Shown: positions 42,832 to 51,921, counted from the first letter of the stretch. The stretch is 64,000 nt of DNA from Synechococcus sp. CCY 9618 (GCF_019038415.1 NZ_JAFKRG010000034.1:62001-126000); one strand, 5' to 3'. The notes: generated by a model from the letters alone, not told the origin. Numbers and translations are program-made.

Positions 42832-44997
42832 ATGGCCACCTTTCTGCTGGAGATCGGAACCGAGGAACTGCCGGCCGATTTCGTGCGCCTGGCTCTCCCC
42901 CAGCTGGAGGCGATTGTGGCCCGCGATCTGGCGGACGCCCGGCTGGCCTCGGACGCGATCACGGCCAGCGGCACCCCCCGGCGGCTGGCCGTGAGCATCA
43001 CCGGGCTCCCCGAGCTGCAGCCGGATCTGGTCGAGGAGCGCAAGGGACCGCCGGCCCTGCAGGCCTTCCGGGATGGCCAGCCCACCGCCGCCGCCATTGG
43101 TTTCGCCCGGCGCTGCGGCTGTTCCCCCGAGCAGCTGGAGATCCGCGACACCGACAAAGGCCCCTTCGTGTTCGCCCGCACCACCGCTCCCGGCCGTGCC
43201 ACCGCTGAGGTGCTGGCCGGCCGGATTCCCGAATGGATCCGGTCGCTCCAGGGACGACGCTTCATGCGCTGGGGTGAAGGGGAGGGACGTTTCAGCCGCC
43301 CCCTTCGCTGGCTGGTGGCGCTCCTCGACGAACGGGTGGTGCCGGTTCAGCTCCCGGATCTGGACCCACCCCTGACCAGTGGCCGCCTCAGCCGCGGTCA
43401 CCGGCTCCACGACACCGAGGTGGCGATTTCCTGCGCCGATCGCTACGTCCCCTCCCTGGCCGAAGCCTGTGTGCAGGTCGACCGGGGGGAGCGGGCCGCG
43501 GGCATCCGGCAGGCCCTGGAGGGGGCGGCGGCCCGGGCGGAGGGCGTCCTCGATCTGCCGCCGGAGCTGTTCGACGAACTGGTGGATCTGGTGGAGTCCC
43601 CCCGGCTGATCGAAGGCGCCATCGACACGGCTTACCTGGCCCTGCCCCCGGAGGTGCTCAGCACCGTGATGCGTCTGCACCAGCGGTATGTGCCCCTGAA
43701 GGTCTCCGCCGTCGCCGCCGATCCCCTCGCCCTGACGTCCGATGGGGTGCTCCTGCCCCGCTTCCTCTGCATCGCCAATGGCCTTGCTGCTGCCGACGCC
43801 ACCATCCGGCGGGGCAACGAGCGAGTGCTGCGGGCGCGGCTGGCCGATGCGGCGTTCTTTCTGGCCGCCGACCGGCGTCAGAGCAGCACCGAGCGGGTGG
43901 CGGCCCTTGATCGGGTCACCTTCGCCGAAGGCCTCGGCAGCCTGGCGGATCGCAGCCGGCGCATCGCCTGGCTCACCGACCTTCTCTGCCGCAGCCTGGA
44001 GATCGATCCGGCCACCGCGGAAGTCGCTCGACGGGCCGCCCCCCTGTGCAAGCACGATCTGGTGAGCCAGATGGTGGGTGAGTTCCCTGAGCTGCAGGGG
44101 GTGATGGGGGCTAAGTACCTGCTGGCCGAGGGGGAACCGCGCGCTGTGGCCCTGGCCGTGCTGGAGCACTACCAGCCCCGCGGTGCCGGCGATGCCCTGC
44201 CCGGATCCCCGGCTGGCGGCCTGCTGGCCCTGGCAGAAAGGCTGGAACTGCTGCTCAGCATCTTTGCCCGGGGGGAACGGCCCACGGGCTCCTCCGATCC
44301 GTACGCCCTGCGCCGCGCCGGCAACGGCCTGCTCCAGATTCTCTGGGATCGGGGCTGGTCCCTGGATCTGGTCAGTCTGCTGGGCCAGGCGACGGCCCAC
44401 TGGCAACAGCTGCTGGAGACCCTGGCGGTGCGACCCCAGGCCCTGGCGGCCGACCTGCTGGAGTTCCTGCGCCAGCGGCTCGCCAGCCTGCTGGAGGAGG
44501 AAGGCTTCGGCACCGATCTGGTGCAGGCGGTGGCTGGTGAGGGGGTGTCCGTGGAGAGGGTGCTGCGGGATCCGGCCGACGCGCGGGCCCGGGTGGACCT
44601 GCTGCGGCGCCTGCGACAGGACGGCCGCCTGCCCCTGGTGCAGGCCGTGGTGCAGCGGGCCTCGCGCCTGGCCGAGCAGGCCGATCTGGAGCCGGAGGTG
44701 GTGACTCCGGAGGGGGCGGTGGACCCGGCCCTGTTCCGTTCCCCCAGTGAAGCTGCCGTTCTGGGCGTGCTGGAGCGGCTGGCGGTCCACGCCGCCGCCG
44801 CCGGCACCTCCCGCTACGAGCCCCTGGCCCAGCTGCTGGGGGAGAGCGGTGAAACCCTGGCCGCCTTCTTCGACGGCGCCGACAGCGTGATGGTGATGTG
44901 CGACGAGCCGGAGGTGCGCCGCAACCGGCTCAGGCTGCTGGCGGTGCTGCGCAACCAGGCCGCGGTGCTCGCCGATTTCAGCCGCCTCGGGGGCTGA
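42832..44997 (+). CDS. glyS: Glycine-tRNA ligase beta subunit
   Basis: The beta chain of the heterotetrameric bacterial GlyRS; it binds tRNA-Gly and helps catalysis by the alpha chain (glyQ, not in this window). Family features: FLLEIGTEELPADFVRLALP at the start, GTPRRLAVSI, RRFMRWGEGEGRFSRPLRW, LVDLVESPRLIEG and HQRYVPLK, a central HD-like domain (LCKHDLVSQMVGEFPELQGV), and a C-terminal anticodon-binding-like domain ending VLADFSRLGG. 721 aa is normal. Confidence 0.97.
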   Translation: MATFLLEIGTEELPADFVRLALPQLEAIVARDLADARLASDAITASGTPRRLAVSITGLPELQPDLVEERKGPPALQAFRDGQPTAAAIGFARRCGCSPEQLEIRDTDKGPFVFARTTAPGRATAEVLAGRIPEWIRSLQGRRFMRWGEGEGRFSRPLRWLVALLDERVVPVQLPDLDPPLTSGRLSRGHRLHDTEVAISCADRYVPSLAEACVQVDRGERAAGIRQALEGAAARAEGVLDLPPELFDELVDLVESPRLIEGAIDTAYLALPPEVLSTVMRLHQRYVPLKVSAVAADPLALTSDGVLLPRFLCIANGLAAADATIRRGNERVLRARLADAAFFLAADRRQSSTERVAALDRVTFAEGLGSLADRSRRIAWLTDLLCRSLEIDPATAEVARRAAPLCKHDLVSQMVGEFPELQGVMGAKYLLAEGEPRAVALAVLEHYQPRGAGDALPGSPAGGLLALAERLELLLSIFARGERPTGSSDPYALRRAGNGLLQILWDRGWSLDLVSLLGQATAHWQQLLETLAVRPQALAADLLEFLRQRLASLLEEEGFGTDLVQAVAGEGVSVERVLRDPADARARVDLLRRLRQDGRLPLVQAVVQRASRLAEQADLEPEVVTPEGAVDPALFRSPSEAAVLGVLERLAVHAAAAGTSRYEPLAQLLGESGETLAAFFDGADSVMVMCDEPEVRRNRLRLLAVLRNQAAVLADFSRLGG

Positions 44998-45030
44998 AGT
45001 TTGTGGCCGCCGGCGCCGGCGGCGGATGCC

Positions 45031-46146
45031 TCAGTGCAGCAGGGCCACCTCCACGCACAGGCCGGGGCCGAAGGCCATGGCCAGGCAGGGGCCGGGTGCC
45101 CCGCTACGCCGCAGTCGCTCGAGGATGAACAGCAGCGTCGGGGAGGACATGTTGCCGCAGTCCCTGAGCACCGAGCGGGAGGGTTCGATCAGCGTGGGGG
45201 CGAGTCCGAGGGCGTCCGTCACCGCCGAAAGGATGCGGGGCCCGCCGGGGTGCACCGCCCAGCTGCCGATCGCCGCCAGATCCAGGCCATGGCCGGCCAG
45301 CCAAGCCTCCAGCCAGGGCCGCAGATGCTCCCCGATCAGCTCCGGCACCCGGGGCGAGAGGTCCATGGCGAAGCCGTGGTCCTCGATGCCCCACGACATG
45401 GCCTCGGCGCTGGCGGGCACGACCAGGGAGCCACTGGCGATCAACCGCCCCAGCGGGGGAAGGCCTGGCCCCCCCACCGTCCTCTCCCCTCCACAGGCCA
45501 CCAGGGCGGCGGCCCCGTCGGCGAACAGGGCATTGGCGACGATCCGCTGGGCATCCCAGCCGTACTGGAGGTGCAGGCTGCAGAGCTCGACGGCGCACAG
45601 CAGAACGCAGGCCTGCGGATCGGCGCCGATGAACCCGGCGGCCACCCGCAGACCGTTGAGGGCCCCATGGCACCCCATGAAACCCACGTGGGTGCGGGCC
45701 ACATCGGCGGCCAGGGGCAGGGCGGCCATCAGGGCGAGATCGACCCCGGGTGCCTGGAATCCCGTGCAGGAGACCGTGACCAGGTGGGTGATCCGTTCGG
45801 GGGGCAGCCGGGCCTGGGCGAGGGCGGCCTGCACGGCCCGCAGGGCCAGGGGGGCCGCTTCGCGGGCATAGCGCCGCATCCGTTCACCCGTGCCGGGGCT
45901 GGTGGGACCGAAGAAGGTCTGGTGGCAGGCGGCGTCGCTGTCTCCGTCCGGACCGCCGGGCTCAAGCAGGACGCTGTGGCGCGTGGCGACGCCGGAGCGG
46001 CGGTGGAGCGTCTCCAGCAGCCGCAGCTGGGTCGGGGAGCGGCCCTGGTTCGGCAGGGCCACCTCGGCAGCCAGAGCCGAGGCCTCTCCCTGGGCGATGC
46101 GATGGGGGGGCAGGGCCGTGCCCAGGCCGTGGATCGTCAGGGCCAT
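45031..46146 (-). CDS. Type III polyketide synthase (chalcone/alkylresorcinol synthase family)
   Basis: A 371-residue homodimeric ketosynthase. The catalytic triad is intact: Cys159 in THVGFMGCHGALNGLR, His299 in GSWAVHPGGPRIL and Asn332 in DCGNMSSPTLLF. The second half also keeps GWDAQRIVANALFADGAAAL and AMAFGPGLCVEVALLH. The bacterial alkylpyrone/alkylresorcinol group extends fatty acyl starters with malonyl-CoA. The gene is third in a minus-strand operon with an FAD oxygenase and a methyltransferase, overlapping the former by 10 bases. The trio fits methoxylated alkylresorcinols such as the hierridins known from Cyanobium. Product is inferred, not proven. Confidence 0.92.
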   Translation of the reverse strand: MALTIHGLGTALPPHRIAQGEASALAAEVALPNQGRSPTQLRLLETLHRRSGVATRHSVLLEPGGPDGDSDAACHQTFFGPTSPGTGERMRRYAREAAPLALRAVQAALAQARLPPERITHLVTVSCTGFQAPGVDLALMAALPLAADVARTHVGFMGCHGALNGLRVAAGFIGADPQACVLLCAVELCSLHLQYGWDAQRIVANALFADGAAALVACGGERTVGGPGLPPLGRLIASGSLVVPASAEAMSWGIEDHGFAMDLSPRVPELIGEHLRPWLEAWLAGHGLDLAAIGSWAVHPGGPRILSAVTDALGLAPTLIEPSRSVLRDCGNMSSPTLLFILERLRRSGAPGPCLAMAFGPGLCVEVALLH

Positions 46147-47291
46147 GGGTCCAGGCTCAACTGTTCCAGGGTTGCACCTTCGAGCTGATGAAACAGCGGC
46201 GCCGCCAGCGCCGGCCAGCGGGCCACCAGCGCCAGCAGGCGGCGACTCAGCCCGGGGCGCCTCAGGGCGAAGGCGAGGCCGTGGCAGAGGCGCTGCCTGG
46301 AACCGATCAGACGGGCATGGCGGCGGGACCATTCCCGCTCGATCGCCACGGACCAATCCTCCTGGCCGCGCAGCACCAGGGGCACCGCCGCCAGTGCCCC
46401 CACCAGTCCCCAGCCCATGCCCTCGCCGGTGAAGGGCTCCACGTAGCCGGCGGCATCCCCCAGCAGCAGCAGGCGCTCGGCCGAGGGCGGGGTGCAGCGG
46501 CGGGTGAGGGCCGGGGTGGCGCGCCAGCAGGCTGCCTCCGCTTCCGGCAGGGGATCGAAGCCTGCGTCCGCCAGAACCCCGGCGCTGGCGGCGGCAGGTC
46601 CCCCGGCGGCGATCACATGGGCCCGGTCGAAGGCGGCGGCCAGGTTGAGGTCGCCGGTTTCGTTCCGCACCAGCCCCACGTACCCGTGGCGACCGATGGC
46701 CATGTGGATCGTCCCCGCTGCGTAGCCGCCGCTGTCGCCGGCCATCCTGCAGCCGGCGCCGATCCTGGCGCCCGGGCGGATCCGCGTCCGGATCGGCAGG
46801 GACTGGTCGAGGCCGGGGCTGCCAAGCCCTGTGGCCAGCAGCACCACCCGGCCGCTGGTGCTCCAGTGGTGGTCGCCGCTGCGCAACAGCACCTGCCGGC
46901 CCCCGGTGCAGGGGGCCGTCACGGTGGCCTCGGTGTCCATCCGCAGCACGGCGCCGGCGGCCTGCGCAGCCCCGCAGAGGGCCTGGTCGAAGCGCGCCCG
47001 GGAGATGGAGAGGCCCATGGGCAGTCCCAGTTCCGCCCCCTGGCCCCCCAGGCCGAGCCGAAGCCTGGCGAGGGGCACCCCCCCGAGCCCTGCGACCAGC
47101 CCGCCGAGGCCCGCCTGCTCCAGCGCCCTGAGGCCGACCCCGCTCAGGCAGCTGCCGCAGACCTTCCAGCGGGGAAACGTGCGCTTCTCCACCAGCAGCA
47201 CCCGCAGGCGGTGGCGGGCCAGCTGCTGGGCGGCCAGGGCCCCGGCAGGCCCCGCCCCGAGCACGATCACGTCCCACTCCGGAGGATTCAT
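46137..47291 (-). CDS. FAD-dependent oxidoreductase (geranylgeranyl reductase/aromatic hydroxylase-like)
   Basis: A 384-residue group A flavoprotein. The dinucleotide-binding motif is VIVLGAGPAGALAAQQLARH (about 8-27), followed by LVEKRTFPRWKVCGSCLSG with a Cys pair, and the second FAD motif LLLGDAAGYVEPFTGEGMGW near 285. The fold is shared by ChlP-type reductases and aromatic monooxygenases. Between a methyltransferase and a type III PKS, ring hydroxylation of an alkylresorcinol is the simplest role. Start ATG 47291 overlaps the methyltransferase stop by four bases. Confidence 0.88.
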   Translation of the reverse strand: MNPPEWDVIVLGAGPAGALAAQQLARHRLRVLLVEKRTFPRWKVCGSCLSGVGLRALEQAGLGGLVAGLGGVPLARLRLGLGGQGAELGLPMGLSISRARFDQALCGAAQAAGAVLRMDTEATVTAPCTGGRQVLLRSGDHHWSTSGRVVLLATGLGSPGLDQSLPIRTRIRPGARIGAGCRMAGDSGGYAAGTIHMAIGRHGYVGLVRNETGDLNLAAAFDRAHVIAAGGPAAASAGVLADAGFDPLPEAEAACWRATPALTRRCTPPSAERLLLLGDAAGYVEPFTGEGMGWGLVGALAAVPLVLRGQEDWSVAIEREWSRRHARLIGSRQRLCHGLAFALRRPGLSRRLLALVARWPALAAPLFHQLEGATLEQLSLDPWP

Positions 47292-48022
47292 CGGTGGGCC
47301 GATGTGCCGTTCGGCTGGTGCCAGCTCAGCAGGTACCGCTCGGGCCAGCTGCGGCGGACCCGGGCGCCCTCCAGACCGGCACGGGCCGCCAGGTCCCGCA
47401 CTTCGTTCAGACGAAAGGCTCCCTGCACCGAGACCGGCCCATCGAACCGGACGATCGCTGACCGGCTCAGCAGACGGCAGCCCACCCAGGCCAGCCCGTA
47501 GCCGAGGGGGCTGCGGATCAGGTCGTTGACCAGCACCAGGGAACGGCTGGCCTGGGCCATGCGGCCCAGCAGATCGATGGCGGCTCCCTCGTCGAGGTGA
47601 TGCAGGAACAGGGAGCACAGGATCACGTCGTAGCTCTCGGGCAACCGGTCCTTGAGGACATCGGCCTGGAAGAAGGTGGCATTCAGATCGCGCTCGGCCG
47701 CACGGCGGCAGGCGATGGAGAGCGCCGTGGGGCTGAGGTCGCAGCCGTCGACCTGCACCGCCAGGCCTGCTGAGCGGGCCTTCCCGGCCAGGGCGATGGT
47801 GTTGTCGCCACCACCGCAGGCCAGATCCAGAACCCTCAGGGGCCGGCCGTGCCGCTCCCTGGCCAGCACATCGATCGGCCCGAACAACGATCCGACCGCG
47901 CCGCTGATGGCATTGATGCGTCGCAGCCCTGCCAGGGCCTCGGCATGGGCCACCGGATCGATGCCGGGCTGATCCATCATTTCGGCTTGCCGGTGCCGCT
48001 GGGCCAGGGGTTGGAAGCGCAT
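47288..48022 (-). CDS. Class I SAM-dependent methyltransferase of the type III PKS operon
   Basis: A 244-residue Rossmann methyltransferase. Motif I is RVLDLACGGGDNTIALAGKA (about 63-82), motif II VDGCDLSPTALSIACRRAAE, and the post-motif block ESYDVILCSLFLHHLDEGAA. The C-terminal SWPERYLLSWH resembles tailoring O-methyltransferases of this operon type. It is first in the operon. Two O-methylations are needed for hierridin-like products; one enzyme may do both or another may act elsewhere. Confidence 0.87.
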   Translation of the reverse strand: MRFQPLAQRHRQAEMMDQPGIDPVAHAEALAGLRRINAISGAVGSLFGPIDVLARERHGRPLRVLDLACGGGDNTIALAGKARSAGLAVQVDGCDLSPTALSIACRRAAERDLNATFFQADVLKDRLPESYDVILCSLFLHHLDEGAAIDLLGRMAQASRSLVLVNDLIRSPLGYGLAWVGCRLLSRSAIVRFDGPVSVQGAFRLNEVRDLAARAGLEGARVRRSWPERYLLSWHQPNGTSAHR

Positions 48023-48283
48023 CGGGTCAGTTCATGGGGCCAACGGCGCCGCAGCGACCTGGAGGTGTGGGAATGGCAGAAGAGTGAGTTTCAGGTTAAT
48101 TCGTTTACCAGAAGGCTGTGACGCCAAGACGAGGCGAACAGCTCAAACGGCAGTGGGCCTTGCTGTTTGCCCGATTCAGCCACTTTCTCCACGGCAAAGA
48201 ATCTGACCGGATAGATACACCACTACCTGTTAATCTTGCCTTCCTATCCGTACGTGGTCTGTACGGCCTCCCTGGCGTCATCA
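48023..48283. other. Intergenic region between the PKS operon and the CNNM/CorC gene
   Basis: About 260 bases between two divergent genes. It is richer in A/T than its surroundings (for example CAGGTTAATTCGTTTACCAG), as expected for a double promoter region. GTAC-N7-GTAC occurs at about 48249-48263 but does not fit LexA spacing. I see no RNA gene and no clear hairpin here. Confidence 0.5.
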
Positions 48284-49603
48284 ATGCTGCTTGAGTGTCT
48301 GTTGATCGTGCTGTTGATTCTCATCAACGGTGTTTTTTCCGGTTCGGAACTGGCCATGATGTCGGCGCGGAAACTTCGTCTGGAGCACCGGGCGGAGCAG
48401 GGTGACCAGAAAGCCTCCGTGGCCCTGAAGCTGATCCGTTCCCCCAATGACTTTCTCTCGACGGTCCAGATCGGCATCACCCTGATCGGCATCCTCAGTG
48501 GGGCCCTGGGTGGGGCCACGGTGGCCCGATCGCTGCGGCCGATGCTCGAGGCCCTGCCCCCGCTGCGGCCCTGGGCCGAGCCCCTGTCCCTCGGAATCGT
48601 CGTCACGCTGATCACCTATCTGTCCCTGGTTCTCGGGGAACTGGTGCCGAAGCGCGTCGCCCTCAGCGACCCGGAGCGCATCGCCTGCTTCGTGGCACCC
48701 CCGATGCGGATCCTTTCGGGCTGGATGGCGCCCCTGGCCCATCTGCTGGGCTCCTCCACCGATCGCCTGCTCTCGGTGATGGGCATCGTCGAGAGTCAGG
48801 AGCCCGACATCACCGAGGAGGAGATCAAGGCCCTGCTGCGCCGGGGTACGGAGTCGGGTCTGTTCGACGTGGAGGAGCACGCCATGGTGCAGCGGGTCTT
48901 CCGGCTGGCTGATCGTCCGGTGAAAGCGATCATGACGCCCCGCACCGAGATCAGCTGGCTGGATCTGGCCGAGTCCCCCCAGACCCATCTGGATCAGGTC
49001 AGGGCGGTGAACCACTCCCTCTTTCCGGTGGCCCGCGACAGTCTCGATGCCTGCGTCGGGGTGGTGCGCGGACGCACCTTCCTGGCGGCCCAGCTCAGCG
49101 GCGGTCCCCGGGAGGTGGAGGCCTTTCTGCAACCACCTCTCTATGTGGGGGAGAGCACCCGGGCCCTCACGGTGATCGAGCAGTTCAAGACTTCGGGCAT
49201 TCACATCGCCCTGGTCACTGATGAATTCGGCGGCGTCGAAGGCCTGGTGACTCTCAACGACATGATGGAGGCCATCGTGGGCGATCTGTCCTCCGCCAGA
49301 GACAGGGAGGACCCGATGATCATCCTGCGTGAAGATGGCTCGTGGCTCCTCGATGGCGCGCTCGACATCGCCGACTTCAAGGACCTGGTGGCCAGGACTC
49401 GCCTTCCGGATGAGCTGCGGGGCGGCTATCAGACCCTGGGTGGTTTCGTGATGCACCACCTCGAGCGCATCCCCCGGGCCGGGGAACATTTCGTATGGGA
49501 AGACCTGCGGATCGAGGTCGTCGACATGGACGGCAAGCGGATCGACAAGCTCCTGGTCAGCCGGTTGCCGTCTGGGTCCAGTTCGGGAGAAGGGTCGGAC
49601 TGA
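48284..49603 (+). CDS. CNNM/CorC (hemolysin C-type) transporter
   Basis: About 439 residues. The N-terminal DUF21 domain has four membrane segments (LLIVLLILINGVFSGSELAMM, VQIGITLIGILSGALGG, LGIVVTLITYLSLVLGELVPKR). Two CBS domains lie around 195-310 (VKAIMTPRTEISWLDL, THIALVTDEFGGVEGLVTL-like FGGVEG). The C-terminal CorC_HlyC domain ends with LGGFVMHHLERIPRAGEHFV. The family moves Mg2+ or Co2+ out of the cell. ATG 48284 is chosen; a TTG at 48236 would add 16 residues with no family match. Confidence 0.92.
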   Translation: MLLECLLIVLLILINGVFSGSELAMMSARKLRLEHRAEQGDQKASVALKLIRSPNDFLSTVQIGITLIGILSGALGGATVARSLRPMLEALPPLRPWAEPLSLGIVVTLITYLSLVLGELVPKRVALSDPERIACFVAPPMRILSGWMAPLAHLLGSSTDRLLSVMGIVESQEPDITEEEIKALLRRGTESGLFDVEEHAMVQRVFRLADRPVKAIMTPRTEISWLDLAESPQTHLDQVRAVNHSLFPVARDSLDACVGVVRGRTFLAAQLSGGPREVEAFLQPPLYVGESTRALTVIEQFKTSGIHIALVTDEFGGVEGLVTLNDMMEAIVGDLSSARDREDPMIILREDGSWLLDGALDIADFKDLVARTRLPDELRGGYQTLGGFVMHHLERIPRAGEHFVWEDLRIEVVDMDGKRIDKLLVSRLPSGSSSGEGSD

Positions 49604-49628
49604 ACCCGGCCCCCCACGGGTCAGTCGA

Positions 49629-51017
49629 TCACTTGCTGGCCAGCACCGGCTCCCGCAGGGACTCTGGCCCCGGTTCCGGATCCACGGCGGTGGTGGGGCG
49701 CCCGCCCGCGGGCTTCATGGCGGAGCGGGGGGCATCGGCCGCCAGGATGGCCTCGGCCTCCTCGGCGGAGCGAACGGCACTGGGCACCGGCCTGTAGCCG
49801 GCCGGGGCCAGGGCCTGACCCCGCAGCACCGCGCCGAGGGTGAGAACCGTCAGCTTGATCTGCTGCCAGGGGTTCATCATCACCACCCGCTTGTAGAGGT
49901 AGCTGTCAAAGGTGAGGCGCTGCACGTCCTTGTCGTCGCACATCTCGACGAAGGCCTCCCGGGCCGCATCGTTGCTGTAGAAAATGTTCTGCAGCAGTTC
50001 GAGCACCTTGTAGGTGGCGCCGTACTTGCGGTCCCACTTGCGGATGTAGACCTTGAGATTCTTCTCGGTGGGGATGCGGGTGCCGGCGGCGCTGGCCGCC
50101 ACGATCTCCTCGGCGCACATGCGGCCGCTCTTGGCGGCGAAATAGATGCCCTCGCCGGAGCTTTTGGTCACATAGCCGGCGGCATCGCCCACCAGTGCCA
50201 TGCGGCCCACCACCCGGCGGGGACGGGGATGTTCCGGAATCGGATGGGCTTCCACCTTGATCACCTCACCGCGAAGCAGCCGGCGGCTGGCCCGTTCCCG
50301 GATGCCCTTCTGCAGTCCCTTGATCAACGACTGGTTGGCCTGCATGGTGCCGGTTCCCACGGCCACGTGGTCGAACTTGGGGAAGACCCAGGCGTAGAAA
50401 TCAGGGGAGACATCGGTGCCGACGTACATCTCGGCCAGATCCTCGTAATAGGCCATCTCCTCGGCCGGCAGGCGGATCCGCTCCTGGAAGGCGATGGCGA
50501 CGTTGTAGTCGCCGGCATCCATGGCCTTGGCCACCCGGCTGTTGGCCCCGTCGGCGCCCACGATCAGGTCGACCTCGAGGGTCTTGAGTTCGCCGGTGGG
50601 CCCACCCGAGGAGTAGTCGGCGTAATGAAGGGTGTAGGGACCCTGCCGGTTGCTGCCGGTGTCGATGCTCTGCACCAGGCCATTGACCAGGTGGGTGCCG
50701 AGCTCGGCGGCCCGGTTGCGCAGGAAGCCGTCGAGCACCTCGCGCCGGCACATGCCGATGTACTCGTTGCTGTTCTCCAGATGGATGTCCACTTCCCGGT
50801 TGGAAGGGGAAATCATCCGCATGTTCCGCACTTTGCGGTCGATGATCGATTCGGGCAGATCGAATTCCTCCACCATGCAGAGGGGGATCGCCCCGCCGCA
50901 GGGTTTGGCGTTGTCAAGCTTGCGCTCGAACAGCCAGGTCTCGATGCCGGCCTTGGCGAGAACTTCCGCAGCACAGGAACCGCTGGGGCCGCCGCCCACG
51001 ACTGCCACTCGCAACAT
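49629..51017 (-). CDS. chlP: Geranylgeranyl diphosphate reductase
   Basis: ChlP reduces three double bonds of geranylgeranyl groups to phytyl for chlorophyll and tocopherol. The 462-residue flavoprotein shows VAVVGGGPSGSCAAEVLA at the N-terminus, ERKLDNAKPCGGAIPLCMVEEF, DLIVGADGANSRVAKAM and LVGDAAGYVTKSSGEGIYFA. These distinguish it from the related oxidoreductase in the PKS operon. The C-terminal ~60 residues form a Pro/Ala/Glu-rich tail longer than in plants. It is convergent with the CNNM gene. Confidence 0.96.
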   Translation of the reverse strand: MLRVAVVGGGPSGSCAAEVLAKAGIETWLFERKLDNAKPCGGAIPLCMVEEFDLPESIIDRKVRNMRMISPSNREVDIHLENSNEYIGMCRREVLDGFLRNRAAELGTHLVNGLVQSIDTGSNRQGPYTLHYADYSSGGPTGELKTLEVDLIVGADGANSRVAKAMDAGDYNVAIAFQERIRLPAEEMAYYEDLAEMYVGTDVSPDFYAWVFPKFDHVAVGTGTMQANQSLIKGLQKGIRERASRRLLRGEVIKVEAHPIPEHPRPRRVVGRMALVGDAAGYVTKSSGEGIYFAAKSGRMCAEEIVAASAAGTRIPTEKNLKVYIRKWDRKYGATYKVLELLQNIFYSNDAAREAFVEMCDDKDVQRLTFDSYLYKRVVMMNPWQQIKLTVLTLGAVLRGQALAPAGYRPVPSAVRSAEEAEAILAADAPRSAMKPAGGRPTTAVDPEPGPESLREPVLASK

Positions 51018-51114
51018 CTTGAAACCTGCTCCGCCATTGGGATGTGAACGGAAACTAACACCGTCGTGCGGTCATCCGACGGGGAGAAAGTCCAATGAAA
51101 TGGGGCCTCCCATC

Positions 51115-51120
51115 TAAGAT
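51115..51120 (+). promoter_or_regulatory. Putative -10 element for the D,D-carboxypeptidase gene
   Basis: TAAGAT lies 25-30 bases before GTG 51145 and fits TANNNT. It lies in the chlP divergent region. Confidence 0.35.
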
Positions 51121-51144
51121 CGCCGCCGGCTTGCAGCACAGGGA

Positions 51145-51870
51145 GTGTCCGCCCCAGGCGTCGGTGATGACATTCCTCTGGCCCGGCGCACCACGCCCCG
51201 CCCCCGCAGGCAAGCCTCACTCCGGAAGCGGCTGGCACGGCTCCTGCTCACCAGCGCCCTGCTGGCCGGCGGGGGCGTGCTGCTGCTTCTGGGGCCCCTC
51301 CGCAGCCTGATCGCCCCACCCCCACCGGTGCCAGGCCTGGCGGCGCGGCTCGGCCCGGACGGCCGGCTGCTGGGCCATTTCCCCTATCCCGACACCGACC
51401 AGGCGGATCTGGTCAGCATCGCTCCCGGGCTGCAACTGCGGCCCGAGGCGGCCCGTGCCCTGGAGGCCATGCGCGCGGCGGCGGACGCTGATGGCATCGC
51501 CCTGTCCGTGCTGAGCGCCTACCGCGGTCGCGATCTCCAGCAGCAGCTGTTCTTCGATGTCAAGGCCGAACGCAACCAGACCTCCGTGGACCGGGCCCGG
51601 GTGAGTGCCCCGCCCGGGTTCTCGGAACACAGCACCGGCTACGCGGTGGATCTGGGCGATGGCCGACGGCCGTCCACCAACCTGATGGAGAGCTTCGAAG
51701 ACACCGAGGCCTATCGCTGGCTCGATCGCCACGCCGCCCGCTTCCACTTCGTGCGCTCCTTCCCCAGGGGGAACCGCCAGGGGGTCAGCTACGAGCCCTG
51801 GCACTGGCGTTTCGAGGGATCCACCGAAGCCCTGGAGATGTTCGAACCGGCCCAGCGGCTGGACCGTTGA
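51145..51870 (+). CDS. M15B D-alanyl-D-alanine carboxypeptidase (VanY-like), membrane-anchored
   Basis: A 241-residue protein with a basic N-terminus and one membrane segment (LLLTSALLAGGGVLLLLGPL). The peptidase domain (about 95-235) has ALSVLSAYRGRDLQQQLFFD, GFSEHSTGYAVDLGD (SxHxxGxAxD zinc motif) and YEPWHWRFEG (catalytic Glu and His). It would trim the terminal D-Ala from peptidoglycan stem peptides. The start is GTG 51145 with GGGAG overlapping upstream. The 300 bases after its stop hold only the typA leader. Confidence 0.88.
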   Translation: MSAPGVGDDIPLARRTTPRPRRQASLRKRLARLLLTSALLAGGGVLLLLGPLRSLIAPPPPVPGLAARLGPDGRLLGHFPYPDTDQADLVSIAPGLQLRPEAARALEAMRAAADADGIALSVLSAYRGRDLQQQLFFDVKAERNQTSVDRARVSAPPGFSEHSTGYAVDLGDGRRPSTNLMESFEDTEAYRWLDRHAARFHFVRSFPRGNRQGVSYEPWHWRFEGSTEALEMFEPAQRLDR

Positions 51871-51915
51871 GGCCAGGGTTCGGGGACCCACCTCCTGGGA
51901 GAAGGAGGCTGGGAG

Positions 51916-51921
51916 TAGGAT
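51916..51921 (+). promoter_or_regulatory. Putative -10 element and long leader of typA
   Basis: TAGGAT fits TANNNT and would give a leader of about 240 bases before typA ATG 52170. The span 51871-52169 has no gene I can support; it is slightly richer in A/T than its neighbours, and I found no strong hairpin by eye. Confidence 0.33.

Noticed and set aside
42748-44790. 680-codon open frame antisense to glyS
   Set aside because: glyS is certain on the plus strand; the reverse frame has no recognisable motif.
45031-47277. A single 748-residue fusion of the FAD oxygenase region and the PKS
   Set aside because: The N-terminal 377 codons of this frame lie in the wrong frame of the FAD gene and give Gly/Arg-rich nonsense. 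The PKS begins at ATG 46146.
48249-48263. GTAC-N7-GTAC near the CNNM gene as a LexA box
   Set aside because: LexA sites need four bases between the half-sites; here there are seven.
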